From contig NC_079425.1 of the NCBI RefSeq assembly GCF_026213295.1, forward strand, positions 15,180,288 to 15,244,287: a DNA stretch of 64,000 nucleotides. Direction: 5' to 3'. The DNA is from Gadus chalcogrammus (lineage: Eukaryota; Chordata; Actinopteri; Gadiformes; Gadidae). The notes beneath the pieces are model-generated. The model ran no database searches, was not told the DNA's origin, and was given only the letters and a program-made list of their open reading frames with translations. Below are positions 54,760 through 64,000 of the stretch, in pieces (the stretch's first letter is position 1; each line of letters starts with the position of its first letter). The translations under genes and the position numbers were made by a program.

Positions 54760-57700
54760 GCTGCATTGGCGATTTGGCAGCTAGCAATGTTAAAGTTCTC
54801 CCCATCCTTCACACACACAAGCAAACGACCAAACATCCCTAGCATGGGGCCTGCAGGGTCCCCTAGCCAGGCTGCTTCCCCTGCTAGGGGATGTTTACTG
54901 GTCTGTGGTTCAGCAGTGTTTATACGGTGTGTTGCCTAGAGACACAAAGGCAGTGTCTCTAGAGTGAGGGGTAGGAAGAACAGGGTAAGGAGATTGGAAC
55001 GGGGGGGGGGAGACCAAGAGAGAGGGCATCTTACTCTCACTCTGCTCATTTCTATCTCTAGTACAACTCTTTATTGCTTTCTCTCTCAATGTTGTTGTCA
55101 TCTGTGTATTTTATATATATAGTTTATATATAAACTGTATAGATAGATTATCTCTCCTGTTGGGACTCTCAGAGAGCAAAAGATCATATATGTATACATA
55201 TATATATACAGTAAATGTATATAAGCTTTCGTCTAAACAGGAGAGATCATCGCTAAACTGTGTTCAGGATGTAGGGTGAGCGATAGATGAACTATCTAAT
55301 GGTGGGCTTCTACCTCTGCAGAGAACCAACATTTAATGGTAGAGACACATGCTGCTCTACTACTCTCCTTCCATTTCTAAACTGAATGCAGGTGGGAGGA
55401 GGAGGTATTATGAGAGAATCACATGAATAGAAAAGACAAACAGAAGCTCCATCTTCTTCAGGGATATTCAGTCAAACTCCAAGTTGGACCTTGAAGGTTC
55501 TCAATGAAGTTAGTGTGGGTGTGTGTGGGTGTTTGTGTGTGTGTGTGGGGGCGGGGGGGGTGAGTGTCTTTGGGTTAGTGTGTGTTGTATTGAGTGTAAG
55601 GAGTTTGGACAGCTTCTAACCTGACCATGGATGCACTCGGGGCCAGGGCACACACACCCCAGAGCTGTTGTTTCTTTGTGTGCATTTGTCTGCCTGGATG
55701 TGTGTGTGTGGGTGTAGGTGGGTGTTTTGAGGAGTGTGTGAATGCGTGTGAGTGCTCTAGCGACCCGGTGCAGGTCACTTAGGCAAGAGCAGTTTGTTGT
55801 ACACACAGACTAATACAAGCTTACTGTCTCGGCAACGACAACCAGTCTCCTTGTCTGTCCTGCTGTAACAACTGATTTGTGTTTGTTGACAGCAGTTGGT
55901 TGTTCTTTAGTGTTTGGAAGTATTTGTCATTGAAAGGTTAGCTGAGAGCGTTCACCAGACTGGAGCAACAACAGTATTTTATTACAATATCAATAATTTC
56001 TTTCCCTCTATCTTATCTTTAAACAATTCTTAAATGCAGGAACTTGCTCTCAAAAGGTTAAGTACGTGAAGTTATCATTGATTAGGATGCACGATGATGC
56101 ATGCTTTGATACTCTGGAATGATACTCGAGATATAAAGATAGAAAGATATATATACACACACACACACAATGATAGATATCTCTAGTTATTTATTTATCA
56201 CTTGAGATTCAAATCAGACATCACCAGATCCTACTGATGGTGAGACAGATAGAGAGCAGGAGCTACTCGGACACAGTGAGAGAGTTAGCATGTAAAGGCC
56301 AATTTCCACTGGAATCGGCACGGAAGCGGCACGGACACGTTCCAACTATGGCTCAAGACGTGCATAATTCAAATAATTATTCATACAATATTATTCACGA
56401 TTTATATTCAGACCCTACATAATATATATGCATCAACAATATTATAACCCATTAAATACGGTAGACCTATGATTTCTAGATGTCATGGCAACGTCCACTC
56501 ACGACACTGGACTTGCGAGGCATCGACGGCGGACTTTCATTTTATTCTTTAGCCACTGATTAGCTATTGATACCTAGAGTGACTTTATAATATTAAATAC
56601 CCTGTGAATTGTAAAGAGATCGATGGAGCTCATGATATCATGAGCAAGCAAAACTGCGTCTGAGACTTAAAAGCGATCTGGTTATTTCATTCATCATCTC
56701 CTCTACAGCTGCAAGTGGTTATTCGAATTGTCGATCCCGGTAATTTGTGACACGACAATCACTGCCCTCTAGAGTCTAGAGGATGTATTGCATAACATCC
56801 ATAACAACGCTGAAACCGGACGGGGGCATGAAGGACGCAACCAAGGAGTCGACTTGTAGAAAGCAGGAGAGTTTAAGGTTCAAAAATTGTGCTGGTTTAT
56901 TTACAGTGCCAAAAAAGTGCAAAAGTCAAACAAAAGAAGACACCCTCTCAACAAGCTGTTTCATTTCACATGCCCTTTTCCTTTCCCCACCCAGTCTCCC
57001 CATTAAATAGGCCTACCAATCAGAGGCCAATTGGGAGAGCCCACTGGGATAGGTGACACAACTATAATAAATCATCGAAACACCCATAGAAAATAGCTTC
57101 AACCACTAATTAATTTCATCACAATACATTCAAATGTATATACACACACACACACAACACAGTCTTTGAAATAAATCACACCAGCAATAACAATGACAGA
57201 CGAAGTACGAACGTTACCTCACCAACCCTACTGTTTGCAAACCAAATTAACTGTCCCGGAACAGAAAATAAAGCCCTGGTTCCCATGCGGCACGCGTTCC
57301 CCACGGACCAGTTTGCGGACGGACAGGAAGAACGTGAGCGTTGGATAAACAAATGAATGAACTGTATGAAATATTTTTTAAAAAGTCAGTCCGTTTTATT
57401 ACTTCACATGTAGACATATAAAGCAATCGAGAAGACGTTTCTCACTGTCCCTCGGTGAACAGATAAAGTGCACATGCAGAACAGATAAGACAACACTACA
57501 AGTAAACAGATAAATACAAATATGTCTCATTTTGAGTAAATAAATTACGTGGATTAAACTGAAACTGTTTGTGGTGGTTGTTTATGGTGTGGCGCTATGT
57601 GTGCATGCAAACGGTAAGCGGGGATAAACGGTAGGCTCTGTGGAAATGCGACCCTCGCTTTACAAAATTCACCCAATGCTGAATTAAAAGTACATGTTTT

Positions 57701-58290
57701 TCTAAATGTTGGTCATCAACGAGGAACCCTAACCCTAACCCCGACTCACTGAATTAATCGATTTTCTCACCGTCATGTAAAATCGGACAATTGCAGTTGT
57801 CCATTCGAGGAGCATAGTCGAAGTATGGCTTTAATCAGATTAAGGTATACATGTAAACGCACTGAGAGGGAGGGAGGGAGAGGGAGAGAGAGAGAAGTGT
57901 TATATAGATGGCGAAATAGAGCAAAGAGGGTAAAGCTTGAGACAGAGTAGTGATAGGAGGGAGAGGGGAGATAGAGACACTGAGATAAAGAAGAAGAGAG
58001 AGAGGAGGACAACAGTAGCACACAAACGGCCAGAACACAAGTGTTGGGGATGACAGGAAAAAGACAGTAGCTGCCTCCCCTCCCCCCTTACATCTCCCCC
58101 TGTAGCTCCCCTGCAGTTCCCCCCCCACCTCCTTCATCCCAACCCGACAGACAAGCATATGTGGACTGACAATATGACATTGCCAGAGGACTTAAGGGGA
58201 GAGAGGGGAGAAAAAGGGGGAGGTTGGGAAGGATCCTGACATCTTTGTGTTTGACGGTTGATGAAGGGAGCTCAGCCTCACAACTGTCAC
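54760..58290. other. intergenic, no recognised gene
   Basis: Contains small G and TG runs (54996-55005, 55510-55560), AT-rich microsatellites near 55110-55220 and 56140-56170, and the phrases ggccaatttccactgg (56299) and ggaacgtgag-type words near 57300 that look like hAT-type MITE ends. A short telomere-like cctaaccctaaccc occurs at 57727. No ORF shows a domain. Confidence 0.55.
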
Positions 58291-58420
58291 CCCCTACTCC
58301 CTCGCCCTGCGCTCTCCGCCTCCTCCCCCTCTGTACCCCACCTCCGCCTCCTCCCCCTCTGTACCCCACCTCCCCCTGCGCTCTCCGCCTCCTCCCCCTC
58401 TGTACCCCACCTCCCACTGC
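58290..58420 (+). repeat. GC/CT-rich tandem repeat, about 26-42 base units
   Basis: cctcctccccctctgtaccc followed by cacctcc occurs three times (58316, 58346, 58387). The first and third are preceded by gcgctctccg and the middle one by a shorter spacer. Confidence 0.85.
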
Positions 58421-58738
58421 CTCTCCTCACCCTTCCATTCTTTCGGCCATCATTCTCCCCCCATCCATGCCCACTCTTATACCCCCACTCCCTCCCTCTC
58501 CTCTCTCGATCCCTCACCCTCTCTCTCCCTTTCTCATCCTCTCTCTCACTCAATGCAAATTCAAGTTGAACAGTTTTCACTTTTGTAAGGCATATGATAA
58601 TATAAAATAAATACAGCATAATAAAGACAGCTTTTAATTAACAAATAAAATAATCATGTCTATTATAATAACACAACATGCATAATCAATCAATTATCTT
58701 ACATATACATTATTTTCACTCACGCACTCACTCATACA

Positions 58739-58774
58739 CACACACAGACACACACACACACACACACACACACA
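58739..58774 (+). repeat. (CA)n microsatellite
   Basis: Imperfect CA tract with caga interruptions. Further CA tracts at about 59750-59815 and 59881-59906. Confidence 0.9.
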
Positions 58775-59384
58775 ATGCACATTCAGGCTTGTATCTAAAC
58801 ATAACAAAATAGATGCATATATACTTATTAACAATACCTGTACCAACACACATAGGCCTGCACACACTAACCACCACACGTACAAAAAATACACAACACA
58901 CCTTTTTAATGTTTTCATTTGTATTCTCAGCTTCTGGTCTGTTTAATTCTACGTTAATAATGAGCCAGTGTTGATGCAATCATATTTATGTTGAGCTCAA
59001 GTCAAGACAGAAACTAACCGAAATGCAATTATTATTTTAAATGTGGAGTAAACAAATGCCCCTTTAGTGAATGTTTTCGATTTCATATGTTTAGACGCAG
59101 ATACATTATTACATTTTATAGCTGTAGTTATATCCTCATATATATATATACACATGCATATACACAGTAGCTTTGAATTCAGAACACTTCTATATTTGTA
59201 TATAAGTATCTATCAGTACCTGGCTTATTCCAGCAAAGTATACAGCACATAGCATATATGTAGCGTAGTTAGTGTTTTTGGACTGTGGACTATTTGAATT
59301 AAATGAAAGTGTCTGTGAATATGTCTATGTGTGTGTGTTTGTGCATGTGCCTTTGAGGGAGTTTTCTTTTTTTCCAATCCTAGG

Positions 59385-59560
59385 TATCATGCCCTTGAAA
59401 CTACAGGGCATCATATTCACCAGTTGTCAGTGAATACATATTATTTGATGTTTTTGTGCAGTGAACAGCAGCGGTTATCAAGCCCTCAACCAGCAGCATA
59501 AACTCCACGTGGTTTCACATTCAGTTATAATTAGTGTGTTGTGCTCATTTAAAGTGTGAG
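59385..59560. other. repeat-free block, candidate conserved non-coding element
   Basis: Balanced sequence with cagccctcaaccagcagcat-like words, an E-box CACGTG (ctccacgtggtt) and ttataattag. No coding frame; conservation is inference only. Confidence 0.2.
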
Positions 59561-60072
59561 TGTGCACGATACCTGCAATTATACAGTGACACGTTCATCA
59601 CAGAAGGAGAGAGAATGAAAGAAAAATGTGGAAGAGACGAGTGTGTTGTGCGTGTTTGTATGTATGTTGGTGTGTTTGACACACACTTGACTCCTGTGTG
59701 AGATAATAGGAATTTCTTCTGTTCAATCGATTGCATACTGTCCCAGCACACGCACGCACACACACATTCATGCACGCACACATTCATAACAACACAACAG
59801 ACACACACACAGTCACACAGACACAGCTCTAATTGGCAGCCCACCCTGTGGAGCAAACGGGAGGTTAGGGTACAGCCCCCCCACACACACACACACACAC
59901 ACACACGCACCAACCTCTCCCCCCCTTCTTACCTCATTTACAAACAATTGACATTTTCTTTGTTTCTCGCTGTGGAAGAAATAATTGTTTTATTGTTTAG
60001 TCGACAAGAAATGAACATTTGGACTGGATTATTTTACTCTTTGTGTATAAAATAAAACAATGTCAGCCGGTA

Positions 60073-60191
<119 letters not shown>

Positions 60192-60445
60192 TGCCTTCCT
60201 CTGTCCATCTCTTTGTCCCTGTAGTTGTCTCTCTGTCTGTCAGATTCGTTGGGACAAAGAATCCCTATTTGTTGCACTGACAAAACCTTTCCTCCTTATT
60301 CCTTCAGCTCTTTGCCTCTCCTTCCTATTCTCTCGGCCGCTCCCTCGCCCCCGCCAGCCGCTTCATATTTATAAGATGGTACAACACTGCCCCCTGCATG
60401 AATTGTCATATTTTATGGGTTGTGTTGGATAATAATCTGGGCCCA

Positions 60446-60690
60446 GTGTTACACCAAATTCTGCGACCCACCGAAAAGTGTGACCCCAGGGGGCGCTGTT
60501 GCATATTTGGTGCATTCGTTTTGTGACACCGGTCAATACTTTCTTTCTTGATAGCGTCACGGGGAAAGAAGCAACAGTGATGGACCGTAGGCTACTAAAC
60601 GCCCTATCCGTACTTTGGGTCTGTGAAATGCTAATGAAATCAAATGTATTTATTAAGGATCATATTTTACTTATGTTTTTGTTATAATGC
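60446..60690 (-). repeat. dispersed repeat end, inverted partner of the 27.7 kb copy
   Basis: 60446-60502 is the inverted match of 27708-27767 (gtgttacacc..attctgcgacc, caccgaaaagtgtgaccc, gggggcgctgttgc). tttctttcttgata at about 60540 corresponds inverted to atcaagaaaagaaag in the other copy. A poly-G run lies at 60737-60750. Confidence 0.75.
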
Positions 60691-61199
60691 CCACCGTAGG
60701 CTATTTATTAAGCACATTTAATAAGGTGTGTGTGTCGGGGGGGGGGGGGGTTATACTGCCAAAGGTTTTCATTTTTATGCCCACCGTTATTATTTTTTTA
60801 CTGCCGTTTATTAGATAAATATGAACTAATGCCACAATTATTCATGTCCGCAATCATCAGAGTCCACAAGCAGCGCAGGTCGCAATCCACGATGGGTCAC
60901 AATCAATGACAGCGGACCGTCGAATTCTGCAACCCAACTGTAAATGCTGAGATAGTGCAGGGCAGCCTCTAGTTATGTATTCGTCGAAACAACAATGCAA
61001 CAAAGGGGAAATGCATTATGGATCCTCAGATTTTTGGGGAGAAAGGAGTCAAACTGAGATCATCTGGTTAGGATATGGTAAAATATGGAATGAGTGAGAC
61101 ATGCTAACTTTCTAAACTTTTTTTATATTAATTTCAATTATGATATTTGAAATTCTCATGGTGTTAATAGAAATACAAGTTTGAAAAGGGTTAACGTAC

Positions 61200-62116
61200 C
61201 AGTCTCATTGAGAAGTTTGGCAGCAATTTCCCTCCTGTAGTTAACCACTGCCTCTTCAGAGTTTGGGAAAGTTGGAGACTCCTCTGCCAGGACTTCTCGG
61301 CATACTAAGAACATGTTTGAATAAATGAATATTCAAACATACTGGCCCAATTTAACTTAATCAAAATTCATCAACTCTATGTCTCTCTATACTATAGGAG
61401 TTGAAATGTTGAAAAAATAGACCTTTTCAAAATCTGCTTCATGTTTCCATAAAGAAAAATTCAATTCAAAAACTTACATCGATGGCAAATATTCTACATG
61501 AAGTTAAATCCTGTTTAAGCTATGTGGCACATTGTTGGCTTTCCACCTGGACACTGTACAGCCCCTCGCTCTCGAATGCTCTGAAAAGTAGACAAAAAGC
61601 AGCAAATCATTATGCAATTCTGAAACATCAAGTCCAGCACAATGGACAGCACCACAGATCCCAGTCACCAGAGGATGAGCTGCACTCACGCACCACCGTA
61701 CCACAGTTCTCACACACCTTCGCAGCATCATCCCATCATTCAAGGTCATTCCCTTCACCTGTTTCACGCATTCTCCACTGGTTAAATAACAGCATTCCGC
61801 CTGCCGGGGTCAGGCCATAGAACACAACTGTTACCTTGTCGTCTCCAGACATCTTTTTATCTTGGAGGCACCGTTGCCGAGTGGATCCATCATCCAGCAC
61901 AAGACGCCTCTTTTCTGAGGAGAAGATGACCTAGAGAAATTTGGATTAGCACATTGTGCATGTGTCAACATTCACATATCCTAATAAAATCAAGGATATG
62001 CCTTAGAAATTCAAATATGAATACATAGGGTAAGATAATGTTTAACTTACTGTGAGTATCCAATGATTTGGCTCATTCACTACCCCCAGAATGACTGTAC
62101 AATGATGGTTACACTT
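61200..62116 (-). pseudogene. Ulp1/C48-type cysteine protease gene of a DNA transposon, four exon-like segments
   Basis: On the minus strand four segments have AG acceptors and GT donors. 62116-62051 (acceptor gttattttag, donor gtaagt) encodes HHCTVILGVVNEPNHWILT with the catalytic His of NHW. 61930-61835 (acceptor tttctctag, donor gtaaca) encodes VIFSSEKRRLVLDDGST with the Asp. 61580-61478 (acceptor cttttcag, donor gtaagt) encodes RARGCTVSRWKANNVPHSLN, then, one frame over, KQDLTSCRIFAID with the Gln and the Cys. 61304-61200 encodes YAEK, then frame-shifted VLAEESPTFPNSEEAVVNYR through AAKLLNET. The oxyanion Gln, Cys, His and Asp are all visible in Ulp1 order. The Gly after Cys reads Arg and two single-base shifts are needed, so it is a decayed but recent-looking copy. 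Confidence 0.65.
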
Positions 62117-62119
62117 CTA

Positions 62120-62576
62120 AAATAACACAATTCACTGTTAAAAAACAACCACAATATACAGTAAATCATCAATCAGAAAAACTACAACCTGTGTCTTCCC
62201 TTCCAAATTTGTGTCATTGTAAATGTATCAATGGAAAGTGCCTGTTCGCCCCCTTGGCAAATATGCTTTTGGATCATTCAAAGCAGGGTGGCATTGATCA
62301 CCAGGGGAAAGCAAATCCATTTGAAAATGAAGTCAGTTAAAGCACAGATATCCCAATAAAACAGCTCGTATGGTCCGATTCTTCAGAGCAGAACATGGAC
62401 ATTTTTGCCGTCCCCTGTAACATCTAACATGAAAAAAATAAACATTTATAACTATTCAATCGATTCAATATCTTCTCTCCTGAACAACTGTTTTTGTTTG
62501 AGTTACCTGGTTGAACAATTACATAAAAATGTACAATACCAGGGTGAGCTTCATAGCGTTACATACATTTCTCTGA
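62120..62576. other. between the protease and integrase parts, no motif recognised
   Basis: Translated on the minus strand this stretch gives several short frames with stops; nothing matches an integrase C-terminus or a chromo-like domain. It probably belongs to the same transposon. Confidence 0.4.
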
Positions 62577-63018
62577 AGTGGAGGTGTCTGCAGGTGGAGT
62601 GGAGGTGGCAGGTGGAGCAGAGGTGGCGTGGAGGTGGCGAGTGGAGGTGGCAGGTGGAGTGGAGGTGGCGAGTGGAGGTGGCAGGTGGAGCGGAGGAGGC
62701 AGGTGGAGTGGAGGAGGCAGGTGGAGTGGAGGAGGCAGGTGGAGTGGAGGTGGCAGGTGGAGTGGAGGAGGCAGGTGGAGCGGAGGTGTCTGCAGGTGGA
62801 GCGGAGGTGTCTGCAGGTGGAGTGGAGGTGTCTGCAGGTGGAGTGGAGGTGGCAGGTGGAGCGGAGGTGGCAGGTGGAGCGGAGGTGTCTGCAGGTGGAG
62901 CGGAGGTGTCTGCAGGTGGAGTGGAGGTGTCTGCAGGTGGAGTGGAGGTGGCAGGTGGAGCGGAGGTGGCAGGTGGAGTGGAGGTGGCAGGTGGAGCGGA
63001 GGTGGCAGGTGGAGTGGA
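62577..63018 (-). repeat. 18/21-bp minisatellite inside the transposon
   Basis: About 22 units of ggtggag(t/c)ggaggtggca (18 bases) or ggtggagcggaggtgtctgca (21 bases) with (a/t)ggaggaggca variants. All units are multiples of three, so long open frames arise on both strands; these are artefacts. The array starts right where the minus-strand integrase frame stops (EFVNQ..). Confidence 0.96.
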
Positions 63019-63675
63019 TAAAAAATACATTCTTGGTTGACAAATTCTCCTCCTACAAATTTCAGAATGCACTGTGTGACCTCGGCTGCAGATTTAGATT
63101 TGATGGCATAGGCCTGTGACTATCGAGGTAAAGTAGTCCACCATTACACAGATGTACTGATTTCCCTGATCAGTCATCACCAGTTTGCCAACTTGGTCCA
63201 TGCCTTATTAGTTCATAAGGAACTTTGGTCTGTTTGAAAACAAACAGAGAAAGAGGTAATTGCTATGTAATTCACACATGAAATATGTTGAAAATATGAT
63301 GAATATTCCTCCCATCTACTATAAAAGGAACATGGATTAAAAGAAACAAAAATGTAATGTCTACCTTTATTGGTTTTTACTCTGTGCCAAGCATGTCGAT
63401 TTTGCTGACACACCGTGCATTGTGAAGATATTTTCATGTGATTTGACGCTTTTTTGTTGTCTGAATAAAGTAGAAAATTATTAAATATGAAAGCATAAAC
63501 AAACCAATTATCAGTGTCGGTTGGCATGCCAGGCCAGAAGAACCGTTGTGAAATCTTTGTCCTGGTATATTTTGGCCTCAATGTGCACCAATGTCGCTGC
63601 AGTAAAATTCTTAAACAAGGCGTCGGCCTCAGCTGCCCCACAGACCACTTTCACTTTTTCCTCCTTGTCCGAGCT
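63010..63675 (-). pseudogene. gypsy-like integrase (Ginger/GIN-type transposase), three exon-like segments
   Basis: On the minus strand: segment A (63675-63505) reads EADALFKNFTAATLVHI, then after a one-base shift TRTKISQRFFWPGMPTDTDN, with GT donor at 63504. Segment B (63460-63365, acceptor ctttattcag, donor ggtaga) reads SSQCTVCQQNRHAWHRV, the CxxC of the HHCC zinc domain. Segment C (from 63229, acceptor tttcaaacag) reads PYELI, GMDQVGKL, NQYICVMVDYFT and, after a shift, AYAIKSKSAAEVTQCILKFV, then EFVNQ. The first catalytic Asp (GMD) is visible; the second Asp region is deleted between KFV and EFVNQ, and the Glu part is lost at the minisatellite. The order and spliced structure match integrase-type DNA transposons rather than an LTR element. 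Confidence 0.65.
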
Positions 63676-64000
63676 AGAGGTGGCTCGGTTGCGAACGAAT
63701 CAGTTCGAATGAACGATTCGAATGAACGAGAGAGAGGAACCGAACTGGTTCCTCTCTCTCGTTCGTCTCGTTCGTCTCGTTCATTCTCAGGCTCGACTCC
63801 TCCAAGACCCACTAGTCGCTGACTCACTGACAGTTCGTTCAATCACTGTGTGAGTGGTGAAGAGGGACCGACTGAGAGACGTGACGACTCACGAGATCAT
63901 GCGAATCGTATGCTGTTCTAGGACTGAGTCTAGGACGCTCTCGTTGAATTTTAGCCAATGAGAGACAGGAATCAACTGGTTTCTTCGGGTAAAATAATCA
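63676..64000. repeat. MITE-like element with a 17-bp hairpin, continuing past the window
   Basis: ctagaggtggctcggttgcg begins at about 63673. aacgagagagaggaacc (63725-63741) and ggttcctctctctcgtt (63747-63763) form a perfect stem with a 5-base loop. gaacgattcgaatgaacg words surround it. The sequence looks like a non-autonomous element that cut the N-terminal part of the integrase segment. The right end is outside the window. Confidence 0.6.

Noticed and set aside
57720..57745. Interstitial telomere repeat (ccctaaccctaaccc)
   Set aside because: Only about two and a half units; chance level.
61640..61800. Cys-rich minus-strand frame (VCENCG...WCCPLC) considered as a PHD-like finger of the transposon
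   Set aside because: It lies in the interval that behaves as an intron between the Asp and Cys segments of the protease, has a stop on each side and too few ligands in PHD spacing. It stays possible but unsupported.
62519..63119. Open frames of 147-211 codons on both strands
   Set aside because: They are the three-base-multiple minisatellite read in different frames; there is no domain, and the true transposon frame ends where the array begins.

Overview
The window is nuclear DNA of a ray-finned fish (teleost); the species cannot be fixed from the sequence. The evidence is one vertebrate gene with GT-AG introns, very long (TG)n microsatellites, tRNA-derived SINEs with the fish 3' tail ('ttatccaaagcgactta' and variants), and many decayed fish-type transposons.

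The only host gene I can support is acsf3 (mitochondrial malonyl-/methylmalonyl-CoA synthetase), plus strand, from a 5' UTR/first coding exon at about 1767-2570 to the stop codon at 32361. Nine coding exons join without a frame break into a predicted 594-residue protein; the human protein is about 576. All acyl-adenylate-forming motifs are present: the P-loop YTSGTTGRPKG, YGMTE, the [15 protein letters not shown] hinge and the C-terminal catalytic lysine in NQMGK. Introns 2, 4 and 6 are large (9.9, 4.8 and 10.3 kb) and full of repeats. A 43-45 bp minisatellite has grown out of the exon 4/intron 4 junction and copies its splice donor about 13 times. A roughly 150 bp (GT)n tract sits 14 bases before exon 5.

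From 32.5 to 64 kb there is no recognisable host exon. This half holds an inverted partner of an hAT-like element in intron 6 (both with 6-bp target duplications), a decayed Ty3/gypsy pol (37.5-39.9 kb), a MITE-like pair (41.5-41.9 kb), a decayed pogo-like DDE transposon with 16-bp inverted repeats (42.7-46.7 kb), a small basic transposon ORF (47.6 kb), a double-truncated LINE reverse transcriptase (48.3-49.6 kb), long TG-rich satellites (50.6-52.6 kb), a degenerate satellite (54.3-54.75 kb), and several repeat-poor blocks that could be conserved regulatory DNA.

The most unusual item is at the right end, minus strand, 61.2-63.7 kb. Short segments with good splice signals encode first a gypsy-like integrase (HHCC and DDE core) and then an Ulp1/C48 cysteine-protease domain (NHW, LVLDD, QDxxSC). 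This looks like an intron-containing Ginger-type DNA transposon, broken by small indels and by a minisatellite that expanded inside it. All similarity statements come from recognising motifs; no database search was run.
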